DNA of 7,059 nucleotides from Desulfobacteraceae bacterium (GCA_015486915.1 WFQS01000446.1:1-7059); one strand, 5' to 3'; shown: positions 1-5,791, counted from the stretch's first letter. Notes: a model not told the origin generated them from the sequence alone. A program made the numbers and translations.

Positions 1-30
1 GGTGTCAGGGAAAATATTTTCCCTGACACC
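1..30. repeat. Perfect 30-bp palindrome
   Basis: The first 30 bases form an exact inverted repeat: the arm GGTGTCAGGGAAAAT is followed at once by its reverse complement. As RNA it would fold into a stem of about 13 bp with a tiny AU loop. Only a weak T-run follows (TTTAATGTTT), so a bidirectional terminator for a gene left of the window is possible but not convincing. Perfect palindromes with GGTGTCAGG arms resemble REP-like elements mobilised by IS200-type transposases, but that comparison is from memory. The element may extend left of the window. Confidence 0.75.
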
Positions 31-167
31 TTTAATGTTTGGACAAGATATTATTCCAGACAAATTATCATGATAAATAATAAATTAAATCTTGAAAATT
101 AAGAAAAATGATATTAAGCATAGTTCTCACTGAATCACATTTGTTTTTTTTAATAGTTATTTATAAG

Positions 168-206
168 AAAGAGCGTACTTCTAATAAAGTAACAAATGCT
201 CTTTTT
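168..206 (+). terminator. Terminator-like hairpin
   Basis: AAAGAGC (168-174) pairs with GCTCTTT (198-204), and the T-run continues to 206. Inside the loop, TACTT (176-180) can pair with AAGTA (187-191), giving a longer interrupted stem. The T-run after the right arm is what a plus-strand intrinsic terminator needs. However, the outer stem has only three G-C pairs and no plus-strand gene is visible upstream. It may end a transcript that begins left of the window, or shape the leader of the CoA-transferase operon. Confidence 0.35.
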
Positions 207-259
207 ATGTTCGTTGAGAGGTACCGTAGCGCTGTCCAGCTCGGCCTCATGGTCGTTAT
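201..259 (+). repeat. Interspersed stem-loop repeat, copy 1 (degenerate)
   Basis: Gapless match to 2661-2719: 27 of 29 bases agree in the core (231-259 against 2691-2719), with looser similarity over the left half (about 44 of 59 overall). The core contains GCTGTCCAG and GCCTCATGG and ends in CGTTAT. In copy 2 the two halves pair as a long stem; here the left arm (207-221) has drifted and pairs only partly. Copy 1 lies about 85 bases before the alpha-subunit start, in the same orientation as copy 2. The conserved right half plus loop suggests a small non-autonomous repeat or a shared RNA structure. Confidence 0.75.
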
Positions 260-284
260 TAAAAAATTTTCGGAATACCACGTC

Positions 285-305
285 CCGGTAAGTTTCTTTT
301 ACCGG
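285..305 (+). promoter_or_regulatory. Leader hairpin before the CoA-transferase operon
   Basis: CCGGTAA (285-291) and TTACCGG (299-305) are perfect 7-bp arms around the loop GTTTCTT. The hairpin ends 24 bases before the ribosome binding site at 330-336. It lacks a T-run, so it is not a terminator. It could be an operator dyad at the DNA level or a leader stem that protects the mRNA or tunes its translation. The structure is seen directly; any role is inference. Confidence 0.4.
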
Positions 306-329
306 AAAAACTAACCAAATGTCTATTTG

Positions 330-336
330 AAGGAGG
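330..336 (+). promoter_or_regulatory. Ribosome binding site fixing the alpha-subunit start
   Basis: AAGGAGG is eight bases before the ATG at 345. An in-frame TTG at 327 would extend the protein by six residues but lies on top of this site and has no ribosome binding site of its own, so the ATG at 345 is the start. Confidence 0.85.
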
Positions 337-344
337 TTGTAAGT

Positions 345-1412
345 ATGGAACAAGCAAGTTCATTGATAAAAAATGTCAGTAATTTATCAGAAGAAGAAGT
401 TGCCCAGGATACACCGTTCGAATTCTGGGGACCTACTCCCCGTGAGGCAAGAAAAGCTGCCGTTGCCAAAAAAAAAGGACTGCGTGACAAACGCATGACA
501 ATGAAAGAAGCTGTCAATGCCTACGTAAAAGATGATATGAGTATCGGAATCGGAGGATTTGTGAACACAAGGGTTCCCATTGCAATTATACATGAAATAA
601 TCAGACACGGTGCAAAAAACCTGCATCTTTCATTCCAGTCACAGTCACTATGCGTTGAATTGCTTGCAGGAGCTATGATCCTCGATGACAGCCATGTTTC
701 CATAGCAACTGCTGAAATTGCATGGTGGGGGTATGAAATCATTGGCATAGCACCTCTTTTCAGGTATCTTACAAAAAACGGAATGATCAAGGTTGACGAT
801 TATACCAATTACGGAATGTCCGCAAGATTCAAAGCAGGCGCCATGGGACTTCCCTTTATCCCCATCAAGGACCAGGGCGGATCAGACATGGAACGTGTCA
901 ACCGCGGAACCATGGTGAAATGTCCTTTTACAGGAGACAACACCTACGTAATTCCAGCCATCAACCCCGATCTTGGTATTATTCATACCCAGGTTGCCGA
1001 CCAGAACGGAAATGCAAGAATTTTTGGCGCTCTTTGCACATGTCCTGAAATTGCACAGGCTTCAAACAGATGTATCATGTCAGTTGAACAGGTTATTCCA
1101 ACGGAAAGCATCAGACAATATCCGAATTTAACGGAAATACCATATGTTGTTGTGGATGCTGTTGTTGAGCAGCCCCTTGGAGCTTATCCAGGTGCTGTTT
1201 ACGGTTATAACTGGTTTGACATGCCTGAAATGCTGGCATTTAGAAAAGTATGCGATGATTTCAGAAAAACCGGCAACAAGGACGGATTAAAAGAATATTT
1301 TGATAAATACGTTTACGGTTGTGAAACATTTGATGATTATCTTGCAACAAGGCCATATAAAACAATAAAAGAACTTAAACAGAACGACCAGTGCCAGCCC
1401 GTAATCATATAA
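345..1412 (+). CDS. Family I CoA-transferase, alpha subunit (glutaconate CoA-transferase subunit A-like)
   Basis: Alpha half of a two-subunit family I CoA-transferase, a cytoplasmic enzyme that moves CoA from an acyl-CoA donor to a free carboxylate through a glutamyl-CoA intermediate held by the beta subunit. The 355-residue product shows the family fold: the glycine loop GIGGF at 68-72, a family block WWGYEIIGIAPLFRY at 127-141, GAMGLPFIPI at 165-174 with GSD at 179-181, and PAINPDLGIIHTQVADQNGN at 204-223. Acidaminococcus GctA is about 320 residues; this protein carries an extra N-terminal stretch of about 48 charged residues before the usual start of the fold (MTMKEAV at 51-57). A perfect ribosome binding site at 330-336 sets the start. 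The beta-subunit gene follows 70 bases downstream, so the two form one operon. The substrate is not determinable: glutaconate, a 3-oxoacid, another dicarboxylate, or an IpdA-type ring-opening reaction are all possible. The family call is secure. Confidence 0.93.
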   Translation: MEQASSLIKNVSNLSEEEVAQDTPFEFWGPTPREARKAAVAKKKGLRDKRMTMKEAVNAYVKDDMSIGIGGFVNTRVPIAIIHEIIRHGAKNLHLSFQSQSLCVELLAGAMILDDSHVSIATAEIAWWGYEIIGIAPLFRYLTKNGMIKVDDYTNYGMSARFKAGAMGLPFIPIKDQGGSDMERVNRGTMVKCPFTGDNTYVIPAINPDLGIIHTQVADQNGNARIFGALCTCPEIAQASNRCIMSVEQVIPTESIRQYPNLTEIPYVVVDAVVEQPLGAYPGAVYGYNWFDMPEMLAFRKVCDDFRKTGNKDGLKEYFDKYVYGCETFDDYLATRPYKTIKELKQNDQCQPVII

Positions 1413-1482
1413 CGGCATAAAGATATGCAAAATAAAAAAATGAAATTATCATATATAAATATGTTTTTATAAGGAGGATAAT

Positions 1483-2268
1483 ATGGCTGAAGTTAGCCCG
1501 ATGGAAATGATAGCTTATGCAGGTTCACGCGTCCTTGAAGATGAAACCGTTGTATTTGTAGGGACAGGACTGCCGATTATTGCAGCCCTCCATGCACAGT
1601 TAACCCATGCTCCCGGAATCCAGATGATCTTTGAAGCAGGCTCTTTTGGTGCCATACTTGAACAGGGACTGCCCCTTTCAGTTGGTGATACAAGGGCTTT
1701 CCGCAAGGCAGCCTTTGCAAAAGGCCTTTGCGCAGCATTTGAATTAACCCAGAGAGGATATGCTGATTATGCTTTCATCGGTGGTGCACAGATAGACATG
1801 CATGGAAATCTTAACTCAACCTTTGAAGGCGGTACATACCAAAATCCCGGAGTACGTTTCCCTGGCAGCGGCGGGGCTGGGGCAATGTCTGCAAGCTGTG
1901 AAAAAACAATTGCAATCATGGCCCTTGAAAAAAGAAGATTTGTTGACAAGGTACAATTTGTCACATCCATAGGTTTTGGAGACGGTTCTCCGGATTACAG
2001 GGAAAAAGCAGGTGTTTACGGTTCCGGCCCCTATCGTGTAATCACAAACCAGGCCCTTTTCGGGTATGATGAGGAAACAAAAAGAATGATGCTTCTTGAA
2101 GTGCTGCCGGGGAAAACACCGGAAGATATTCAGGAGCTTGTTGGATTTGAGCTTCTTATTTCACCGGATGTTAAGGAAATGGCCCTGCCAAGTGAGAAAG
2201 ATTTAAAAATATTGATAGAAGAATGCGATCCTGACGGTTATTTTCTGAAAAGAGTTGTGAAAAAATAA
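1483..2268 (+). CDS. Family I CoA-transferase, beta subunit (glutaconate CoA-transferase subunit B-like)
   Basis: Catalytic beta subunit, 261 residues, close to the length of GctB (about 266). Near the N-terminus GTGLPIIAA (27-35) forms the nucleotide-side loop. Glu51 in FEAGSFGA (50-57) occupies the place of the catalytic glutamate of GctB (Glu54), the residue that carries the glutamyl-CoA thioester. GGAQIDMHGNLNS (100-112) and PGSGGAGAMS (127-136) are the conserved substrate and CoA pocket blocks. Because the catalytic Glu is present, a genuine transferase is more likely than the hydrolase-like IpdAB enzymes, which are reported to have lost it. The start is clear: AAGGAGG at 1471-1477, five bases before the ATG. 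The 70-base gap after the alpha gene contains only a small GCATA/TATGC hairpin (1415-1428) and no terminator, which supports co-transcription. Bases 2228-2244, near the 3' end, recur 132 bases downstream. Confidence 0.93.
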   Translation: MAEVSPMEMIAYAGSRVLEDETVVFVGTGLPIIAALHAQLTHAPGIQMIFEAGSFGAILEQGLPLSVGDTRAFRKAAFAKGLCAAFELTQRGYADYAFIGGAQIDMHGNLNSTFEGGTYQNPGVRFPGSGGAGAMSASCEKTIAIMALEKRRFVDKVQFVTSIGFGDGSPDYREKAGVYGSGPYRVITNQALFGYDEETKRMMLLEVLPGKTPEDIQELVGFELLISPDVKEMALPSEKDLKILIEECDPDGYFLKRVVKK

Positions 2269-2284
2269 CAAAAAATCACAAGAC

Positions 2285-2300
2285 TAAAGTATATACTTTA
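2285..2300. repeat. 16-bp perfect palindrome
   Basis: TAAAGTATATACTTTA reads the same on both strands. It lies 16 bases after the beta-subunit stop and directly before the strong hairpin at 2303-2343. It could be an operator-like dyad or simply AT-rich terminator flank. Confidence 0.4.
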
Positions 2301-2302
2301 TA

Positions 2303-2343
2303 GGCGGGTATCTGGATTAAAACTGCACTCTCAGGTACCCGCC
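2303..2343. terminator. Strong hairpin closing the CoA-transferase operon
   Basis: GGCGGGTATCTG (2303-2314) pairs with CAGGTACCCGCC (2332-2343) over 12 bp with a single G-U wobble and a 17-base loop. It is G-C rich and starts 34 bases after the beta-subunit stop. No real T-run follows (GCTTTATATC), so it is a weak intrinsic terminator by the usual rule. It may instead act as a 3'-end stabiliser or serve both converging transcripts. Confidence 0.55.
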
Positions 2344-2359
2344 GCTTTATATCTCCTGC

Positions 2360-2379
2360 ATCCTGACGGTTATTTTTCT
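2360..2379 (+). repeat. Partial duplication of the beta-subunit 3' end
   Basis: ATCCTGACGGTTATTTT at 2360-2376 is identical to 2228-2244, where it encodes DPDGYF near the end of the CoA-transferase beta subunit. After one extra T the match continues for two more bases (CT). The upstream flank also shares TGC. The two copies bracket the hairpin at 2303-2343. It may be the scar of a tandem duplication that was later deleted. Confidence 0.5.
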
Positions 2380-2446
2380 AATGTAAATGCTAAACAGTGT
2401 CTAAGCAAAACCTGCAATTTTTGATTTTCATGTTTACAAAATTATT

Positions 2447-2632
2447 TTATTTTTTTATTTCTTTTTTTTCACAAAGGTTTTGATAACATTCCTCGCAGAT
2501 CACATTTCCGTTGTCATCATTTCTCTCAAGCATGATATGTGGATGCATTAAGGGCAGTTCACATCCGCATATATGACAGAAAATTTCCAGCCCGGTTATT
2601 TTTCTTGAAATTTTTGTTTTTTGATTTTCCAT
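2447..2632 (-). CDS. Small zinc-ribbon protein, function unknown
   Basis: A 61-residue basic protein with two knuckles, C19-x2-C22 and C46-x2-C49, separated by 23 residues, the spacing of a zinc ribbon that binds one metal with four cysteines. An extra Cys24 and two His (30, 32) lie next to the first pair. No signal peptide or membrane segment is present, so it is probably cytoplasmic. The start is supported by AAGGTG about six bases before the ATG (GGAAGGTGATTT then ATG). It lies 83 bases downstream of the UbiD gene on the same strand, with a long hairpin repeat between, so it may be the last gene of that operon or a separate unit. It could bind nucleic acid or protein; I do not recognise a named family. 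The good ribosome binding site and metal motif make it a real gene. Confidence 0.7.
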   Translation of the reverse strand: MENQKTKISRKITGLEIFCHICGCELPLMHPHIMLERNDDNGNVICEECYQNLCEKKEIKK

Positions 2633-2660
2633 AAATCACCTTCCAGATTTTAAGAATACT

Positions 2661-2719
2661 TTTTTTATAACCGCCATGAGGCATTGTAATGCTGTCCAGA
2701 TCGGCCTCATGGCCGTTAT
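2661..2719 (+). repeat. Interspersed stem-loop repeat, copy 2
   Basis: Second copy of the element at 201-259 (core 2691-2719). Here the two sides are near-perfect inverted repeats: 2666-2682 pairs with 2704-2720 over 17 bp with one mismatch, around a 21-base loop containing GCTGTCCAG. On the minus strand, the direction of the flanking genes, the stem is followed by ATAAAAAAAG rather than a T-run, so it is not a standard terminator. The outer right edge contains the TAA stop of the UbiD gene (2718-2716). It may stabilise the UbiD mRNA or lower expression of the zinc-ribbon gene, or be only a mobile small repeat. Confidence 0.8.
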
Positions 2720-4551
2720 ATTATACCATAAAGCGCCCCGCCTTTAAGTCCGAGTTTTTTAACCTTTTCTGCAATTTTCTGATCAACTTCAAGGGCCGGG
2801 GCATGAAAAGGTTTTTTTCTTGCGTCAATAATCAAAGAACCTTTGCACCCGAAATGCTTGAATTTGATAAAACTGTCAACTCCGTAAACATCGTGGGATG
2901 GATTGGATTTTGAAAATGCAGTCCATAGAAAATTTGAGAAATTCAAAACAGCATCCTTTGAATCATCTGCAAGCACAATTAAGGGAAATCCCTGCATTAT
3001 CGATTTTCTGCGGCAAAACGCAGGATCAAGACCTTTAATATCCTTTGCTGCGTCCTGATAACTTATAAAAGGCGGTGCCTGAATTACAAGGACTCCGGGA
3101 CATGCAACTGCAGGATCGGAAAAGGGAAAGGGAATCATCAGATCAACCGGAATTTCTTTTAAAAGCTCTCTTTTCTTTTCTCCTGCAGCGGTGATGACAA
3201 GCTTTGATCCCCGGTTAAATTTTTCAGAGGAATAATCAAGGGTATCCATTGTTGTTCCTGTCTGAAAATGAAGATCCTCTTTAAAATCAACACGTTCAAG
3301 AAAATAAATAAAAAATTCCATCTCATTTTTTATATCAAGATCCGGGGCATCTTCATGGGCGCAGATAAAAAGATATTTAGCAAGGGACAGCTGGCCAAAA
3401 CCAAGTATGGCATTGGCATGGGTTAAAAGTTCTCTAGGCTTTGTCTCCTCATAGGGAGAATATCTCTCCTTTGCCTTTGCAAGGAGAAGAGGGTGCACAC
3501 CTGCTGCATCAACGGCATGGACAGCAGTTACCCCCGGGATTTCAGCAGAAACAGCGTTTCCTGCAATTTCATGTACAAGTCTTCCAAAAACTGAATCTTC
3601 CTGGGGTGGACGTCCCACAACGGTGAAAGGCCATACAGCATCTTTTCTGTGAAAAACTGATTCAACTTCAAGAAAAGGAAATTCATGCTCAAGGGAATAA
3701 TACCCGAGATGATCACCAAATGGACCTTCTTTCTTTGTCCTATACGGCATAACCCTGCCTGTTATACAGAAATCAGCATCAAGGGAAACAACTGAATCTG
3801 ATCTGATACCATATCTGAACGCCCTTGAACTTAAAGCTCCGGCAAAACATATTTCCGGCATCCCTTCGGGCAGGGGCATAACAGCGGCAAGTGTATGTGC
3901 AGGAGGGCCTCCGACAAAGACACTCACCCTTAAAGGAATTCCCTTTTTCAAAGCCTTAAAATGATGATTCCCAATCCCCCTGTGAAGCTGATAATGAAGG
4001 CCGGTTTCCCTGTCAGGAATATAATCTCCCCCTGACAATTGAATCCTGTACATTCCCAGATTGGACTTCATTATCCCCATGGCCCCAGGGTCACGGGAAA
4101 AAACCTGGGGCAGCAGAATGAAACCTCCCCCGTCTTTTGGCCAGCAGCGTACCATGGGAAGTTTACTGATGGATGTACGGCATTCAAGTACAGGACCATT
4201 TTTTCTTTTCAGAGGCAGTGCATGAATCAGACATGACAGGGCTTTAATCCCCCTTATGGGAGATTTAAGCATAGAAAGAGGATCGGATCTTAAATTCACA
4301 AGGGCTTTAATATTTTCAAGCTCAGGCTCAAAAATCTTTAATGCCCTTTCATAGGTTCCAAACAGGTTGGACACAGCAGGAAAAGGGCTGTTTTTAACTT
4401 TTTCAAAGAAAACTGCCGGTCCATCTGCCTGAAACACCTGCCTGTGAATTTCAGCCATTTCAAGATCCGGATCAACCTCATGGGGTATCCTTACAAGCTC
4501 TTTTTCCTTTTCAAGAAATTCTATACATTGTCCAAGGCTTTTAAATTTCAT
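2716..4551 (-). CDS. ubiD: UbiD-family prenylated-FMN decarboxylase
   Basis: Reversible decarboxylase of the UbiD family, which uses prenylated FMN made by a UbiX-type prenyltransferase (none in this window). The N-terminal domain has the family signature VDPDLEMAEI (26-35) and GPAVFFEKV (44-52). The cofactor and catalytic residues can be placed against fungal Fdc1: Asn164 and Arg169 in NLGMYRIQ, His190, Glu233 after MPLPEGMP, then Glu275 and Asp280 in EGPFGDHLGYY. This gives the E-R-D/E triad intact, with Asp in place of Fdc1 Glu282, as is common in bacterial UbiD proteins. At 611 residues it is longer than E. coli UbiD (about 490) and falls in the size class of the Helicobacter menaquinone-pathway decarboxylase and of long Bacteroidetes UbiD proteins. 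The extra length is C-terminal. Its start overlaps the flavoprotein gene by 11 bases, implying coupled translation. A quinone-precursor substrate is plausible; an aromatic or other unsaturated acid is the alternative. Confidence 0.92.
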   Translation of the reverse strand: MKFKSLGQCIEFLEKEKELVRIPHEVDPDLEMAEIHRQVFQADGPAVFFEKVKNSPFPAVSNLFGTYERALKIFEPELENIKALVNLRSDPLSMLKSPIRGIKALSCLIHALPLKRKNGPVLECRTSISKLPMVRCWPKDGGGFILLPQVFSRDPGAMGIMKSNLGMYRIQLSGGDYIPDRETGLHYQLHRGIGNHHFKALKKGIPLRVSVFVGGPPAHTLAAVMPLPEGMPEICFAGALSSRAFRYGIRSDSVVSLDADFCITGRVMPYRTKKEGPFGDHLGYYSLEHEFPFLEVESVFHRKDAVWPFTVVGRPPQEDSVFGRLVHEIAGNAVSAEIPGVTAVHAVDAAGVHPLLLAKAKERYSPYEETKPRELLTHANAILGFGQLSLAKYLFICAHEDAPDLDIKNEMEFFIYFLERVDFKEDLHFQTGTTMDTLDYSSEKFNRGSKLVITAAGEKKRELLKEIPVDLMIPFPFSDPAVACPGVLVIQAPPFISYQDAAKDIKGLDPAFCRRKSIMQGFPLIVLADDSKDAVLNFSNFLWTAFSKSNPSHDVYGVDSFIKFKHFGCKGSLIIDARKKPFHAPALEVDQKIAEKVKKLGLKGGALYGII

Positions 4552-5038
4552 GGCATAAATTGTTTAATTTCTCTCTAAAACTAAATTCAACACTGTTATC
4601 CATAAAAAAAACGGTTTCAGGAATAAATTTATAAAAACTTGCATGAAAATGCTGAGCTATAAACTTCAGTTTGTTTTGCTGTCCCACATTGATCCCGAAT
4701 TTTTTTATATAATCTGCTGCTGCGGCAACTGCCTCTTTCTGTTTTGGAACAGGCTCTATTGCCCCTGCCATCTGCAGTCCTTTAATGTTTTGAAAACAGG
4801 CTGAGTCAGAAAATATGGAGGCACTTACTATTGAGCATGCCCCCGGTTTTTCATTTTTTATTCCCGTATCACTTATATGCCTTGATCTAAAGTTAGAAAA
4901 AAAATAAAAAAAATCCTTTCTATGGACATAATATACCGGCGCAGACCAGGGCCCTTTTCCCAAAGAATATGTAGCAATAGTCATGACCCTGGCTGAAGAT
5001 ATGAGCTTTACGGCAGGATCCGGCCAGGATACTATCAT
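4541..5038 (-). CDS. FMN-binding split-barrel protein, YhbP/UPF0306-like (pyridoxamine-phosphate-oxidase superfamily)
   Basis: A 165-residue soluble protein with the pattern of a flavin split barrel: a first strand VMTIATYS (18-25), WSAPVYYVHRKDFFYFFSN (31-49) with SRH (52-54) where the family contacts the FMN phosphate, a middle strand with NIKGLQMAGAIEPV (84-97), a helix (99-115), and the closing strand FYKFIPETVFFMDN (135-148). The last block matches the end of E. coli YhbP (about 147 residues), where an IKFTDN-type motif is typical. The start ATG overlaps the upstream TGA as ATGA, and the end overlaps the UbiD start by 11 bases, so it is locked into the operon. It probably binds FMN or F420-like cofactors; the reaction is unknown. 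A role as flavin handler or reductase beside the prenylated-FMN enzyme is inference only. Confidence 0.8.
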   Translation of the reverse strand: MIVSWPDPAVKLISSARVMTIATYSLGKGPWSAPVYYVHRKDFFYFFSNFRSRHISDTGIKNEKPGACSIVSASIFSDSACFQNIKGLQMAGAIEPVPKQKEAVAAAADYIKKFGINVGQQNKLKFIAQHFHASFYKFIPETVFFMDNSVEFSFREKLNNLCHEI

Positions 5039-5313
5039 TTCCTGAAAAACCCGCCGATGATAAAAAAGATCAGCCCTGCTGCTGCCAGAAGCTGGTATAA
5101 AGCAAAATCATGAATCAGGAATTGAAGTGCATTATGAACAGATTCAATATGAACATAATCGGGAAGATTTCGAATGTAACGGTTGCCCGAATCCCATAGC
5201 GTAATATCATGCCACGTATAACTTGTGTTCATCAAAGCTTTTATCCCCTGAAATCCTGCGATGCATCCTGCTGCAAGCCATGAAATAAGTCCGGCAAATG
5301 TAAATTTATTCAT
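5035..5313 (-). CDS. Small two-helix inner-membrane protein, function unknown
   Basis: A 92-residue protein with two hydrophobic segments, about 6-28 (rich in Gly/Ala) and 72-90, separated by a polar loop of about 43 residues rich in aromatic residues and His. Positive residues at both ends (Lys3; Arg91-Lys92) put both termini in the cytoplasm and the loop in the periplasm. I prefer the ATG at 5313, two bases after the stop of the preceding gene. A TTG at 5325 would add four residues and overlap that gene. There is no good ribosome binding site, so translation is probably coupled. The stop overlaps the next start as ATGA. I do not recognise the family. The gene order suggests it serves, or anchors, the flavoprotein and decarboxylase encoded after it. 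Confidence 0.7.
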   Translation of the reverse strand: MNKFTFAGLISWLAAGCIAGFQGIKALMNTSYTWHDITLWDSGNRYIRNLPDYVHIESVHNALQFLIHDFALYQLLAAAGLIFFIIGGFFRK

Positions 5314-5315
5314 TT

Positions 5316-5666
5316 CTATCTGCAATCCATTACTTTTATTATTTTCCCGGTTTCATCCATCAGGATAATCTGTTTTTTAATAAGTTTTCTGTTAAATCTG
5401 TTTCTGCACCTGAAAATCACCGTGACCTTGTAAAGACCATTATCAAGTAATTTCACATCTGACCATGATATATATTTTATGGAAGAAGGGACCGGCTCCA
5501 TTCGCTGGTGATATTGTACAACCTGGATCACAGAACGATTTTCAGAATCATTTCGGGGAATATCTGATTCTGCCGTTCTGATACCCATAAAAAAAACAGA
5601 TATTACAAAGCAGAAAACAGGCAATATCAACCTATATTTTTTAAAAAACAAAATAAATCTTTCCAT
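5316..5666 (-). CDS. Membrane-anchored protein with small extracytoplasmic domain, function unknown
   Basis: First gene of the minus-strand operon. The 116-residue product has a basic N-terminus, one hydrophobic segment (about 11-29) and then a polar region that looks beta-rich from about 61 to the end (strands around SIKYISWSDVKLL, LYKVTVIFRC and KKQIILMDE). The helix is probably an uncleaved signal anchor: a basic cluster precedes it and there is no clear signal-peptidase or lipobox site. Two cysteines, Cys87 and Cys115, could form a disulfide outside the membrane. The start is the ATG at 5666 with AAAGGA just upstream; a TTG at 5705 would add 13 charged residues and lacks support. The next gene starts two bases after its stop. 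No family recognised. Confidence 0.65.
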   Translation of the reverse strand: MERFILFFKKYRLILPVFCFVISVFFMGIRTAESDIPRNDSENRSVIQVVQYHQRMEPVPSSIKYISWSDVKLLDNGLYKVTVIFRCRNRFNRKLIKKQIILMDETGKIIKVMDCR

Positions 5667-5713
5667 GATTCCTTTACTTATATTCCGCTGTTCTTTCCGA
5701 GTCAAACATTTTA

Positions 5714-5731
5714 AAAAGCTTTCCGGCTTTT
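5714..5731. terminator. Weak bidirectional hairpin in the minus-operon leader
   Basis: AAAAGC (5714-5719) pairs with GCTTTT (5726-5731) around a six-base loop. On the minus strand it is followed by T-rich sequence, and on the plus strand by CTTTG. Only two G-C pairs hold it together, so it is at best a weak attenuator or pause site between the candidate promoter at 5747-5774 and the first gene. Confidence 0.2.
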
Positions 5732-5746
5732 CTTTGCATTTTTTTT

Positions 5747-5774
5747 ATGATAAACCTCAACTCAACAAAAACAA
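5747..5774 (-). promoter_or_regulatory. Candidate sigma-70 promoter of the UbiD operon
   Basis: On the minus strand TTGTTT (5774-5769) and TATCAT (5752-5747) are 16 bases apart. The -10 box differs from TATAAT by one base; the -35 box keeps only TTG and one later position at best. It would give a leader of about 75 bases before the ATG at 5666. Weak boxes in AT-rich DNA arise by chance, so this is tentative. Confidence 0.3.
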
Positions 5775-5791
5775 CATAAACATAAATGGTC

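Larger units (their letters stand above)
31..344. other. Structured non-coding region upstream of the CoA-transferase genes
   Basis: About 310 AT-rich bases without a credible gene. It holds a hairpin at 168-206, a copy of an interspersed repeat at 201-259, a perfect 7-bp-stem hairpin at 285-305 and the ribosome binding site at 330-336. The promoter of the CoA-transferase genes must lie here or farther left. I found no sigma-70 or sigma-54 box pair with proper spacing that I would defend. A short plus-strand open frame at 108-314 crosses these structures and does not look coding. Confidence 0.6.

Noticed and set aside
92..167. Sigma-70 promoter for the CoA-transferase genes (TTGAAA/TATTAA at 92-117 or TTGTTT/TATAAG at 141-167)
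   Set aside because: The spacers are 14 and 15 bases, too short, and such boxes are expected by chance in this AT-rich stretch.
108..314. 68-residue plus-strand open frame before the CoA-transferase genes
   Set aside because: It runs through a terminator-like hairpin and the interspersed repeat, has only a poor ribosome binding site, and its product has no recognisable pattern.
327..344. TTG start for the alpha subunit
   Set aside because: The TTG overlaps the AAGGAGG site that serves the ATG at 345, and it has no ribosome binding site itself.
1413..1482. Terminator between the CoA-transferase subunit genes
   Set aside because: The GCATA/TATGC hairpin at 1415-1428 has a short stem and is followed by A residues, so the two genes are best seen as one operon.
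2661..2720. Copy 2 of the repeat as a standard intrinsic terminator of the UbiD gene
   Set aside because: On the minus strand the stem is followed by A residues, not T, and the same element also occurs upstream of another operon.
2689..2913. 74-residue plus-strand open frame
   Set aside because: It lies antisense over the UbiD 3' end and the stem-loop repeat; the minus-strand frame there has clear family similarity.
3441..4236. Short open frames on both strands inside the UbiD gene
   Set aside because: They are shadow frames of a gene with intact catalytic motifs across the same stretch.
5667..5705. TTG start extending the membrane-anchored protein by 13 residues
   Set aside because: The ATG at 5666 has AAAGGA upstream and starts directly before the hydrophobic segment, a better signal-anchor layout.
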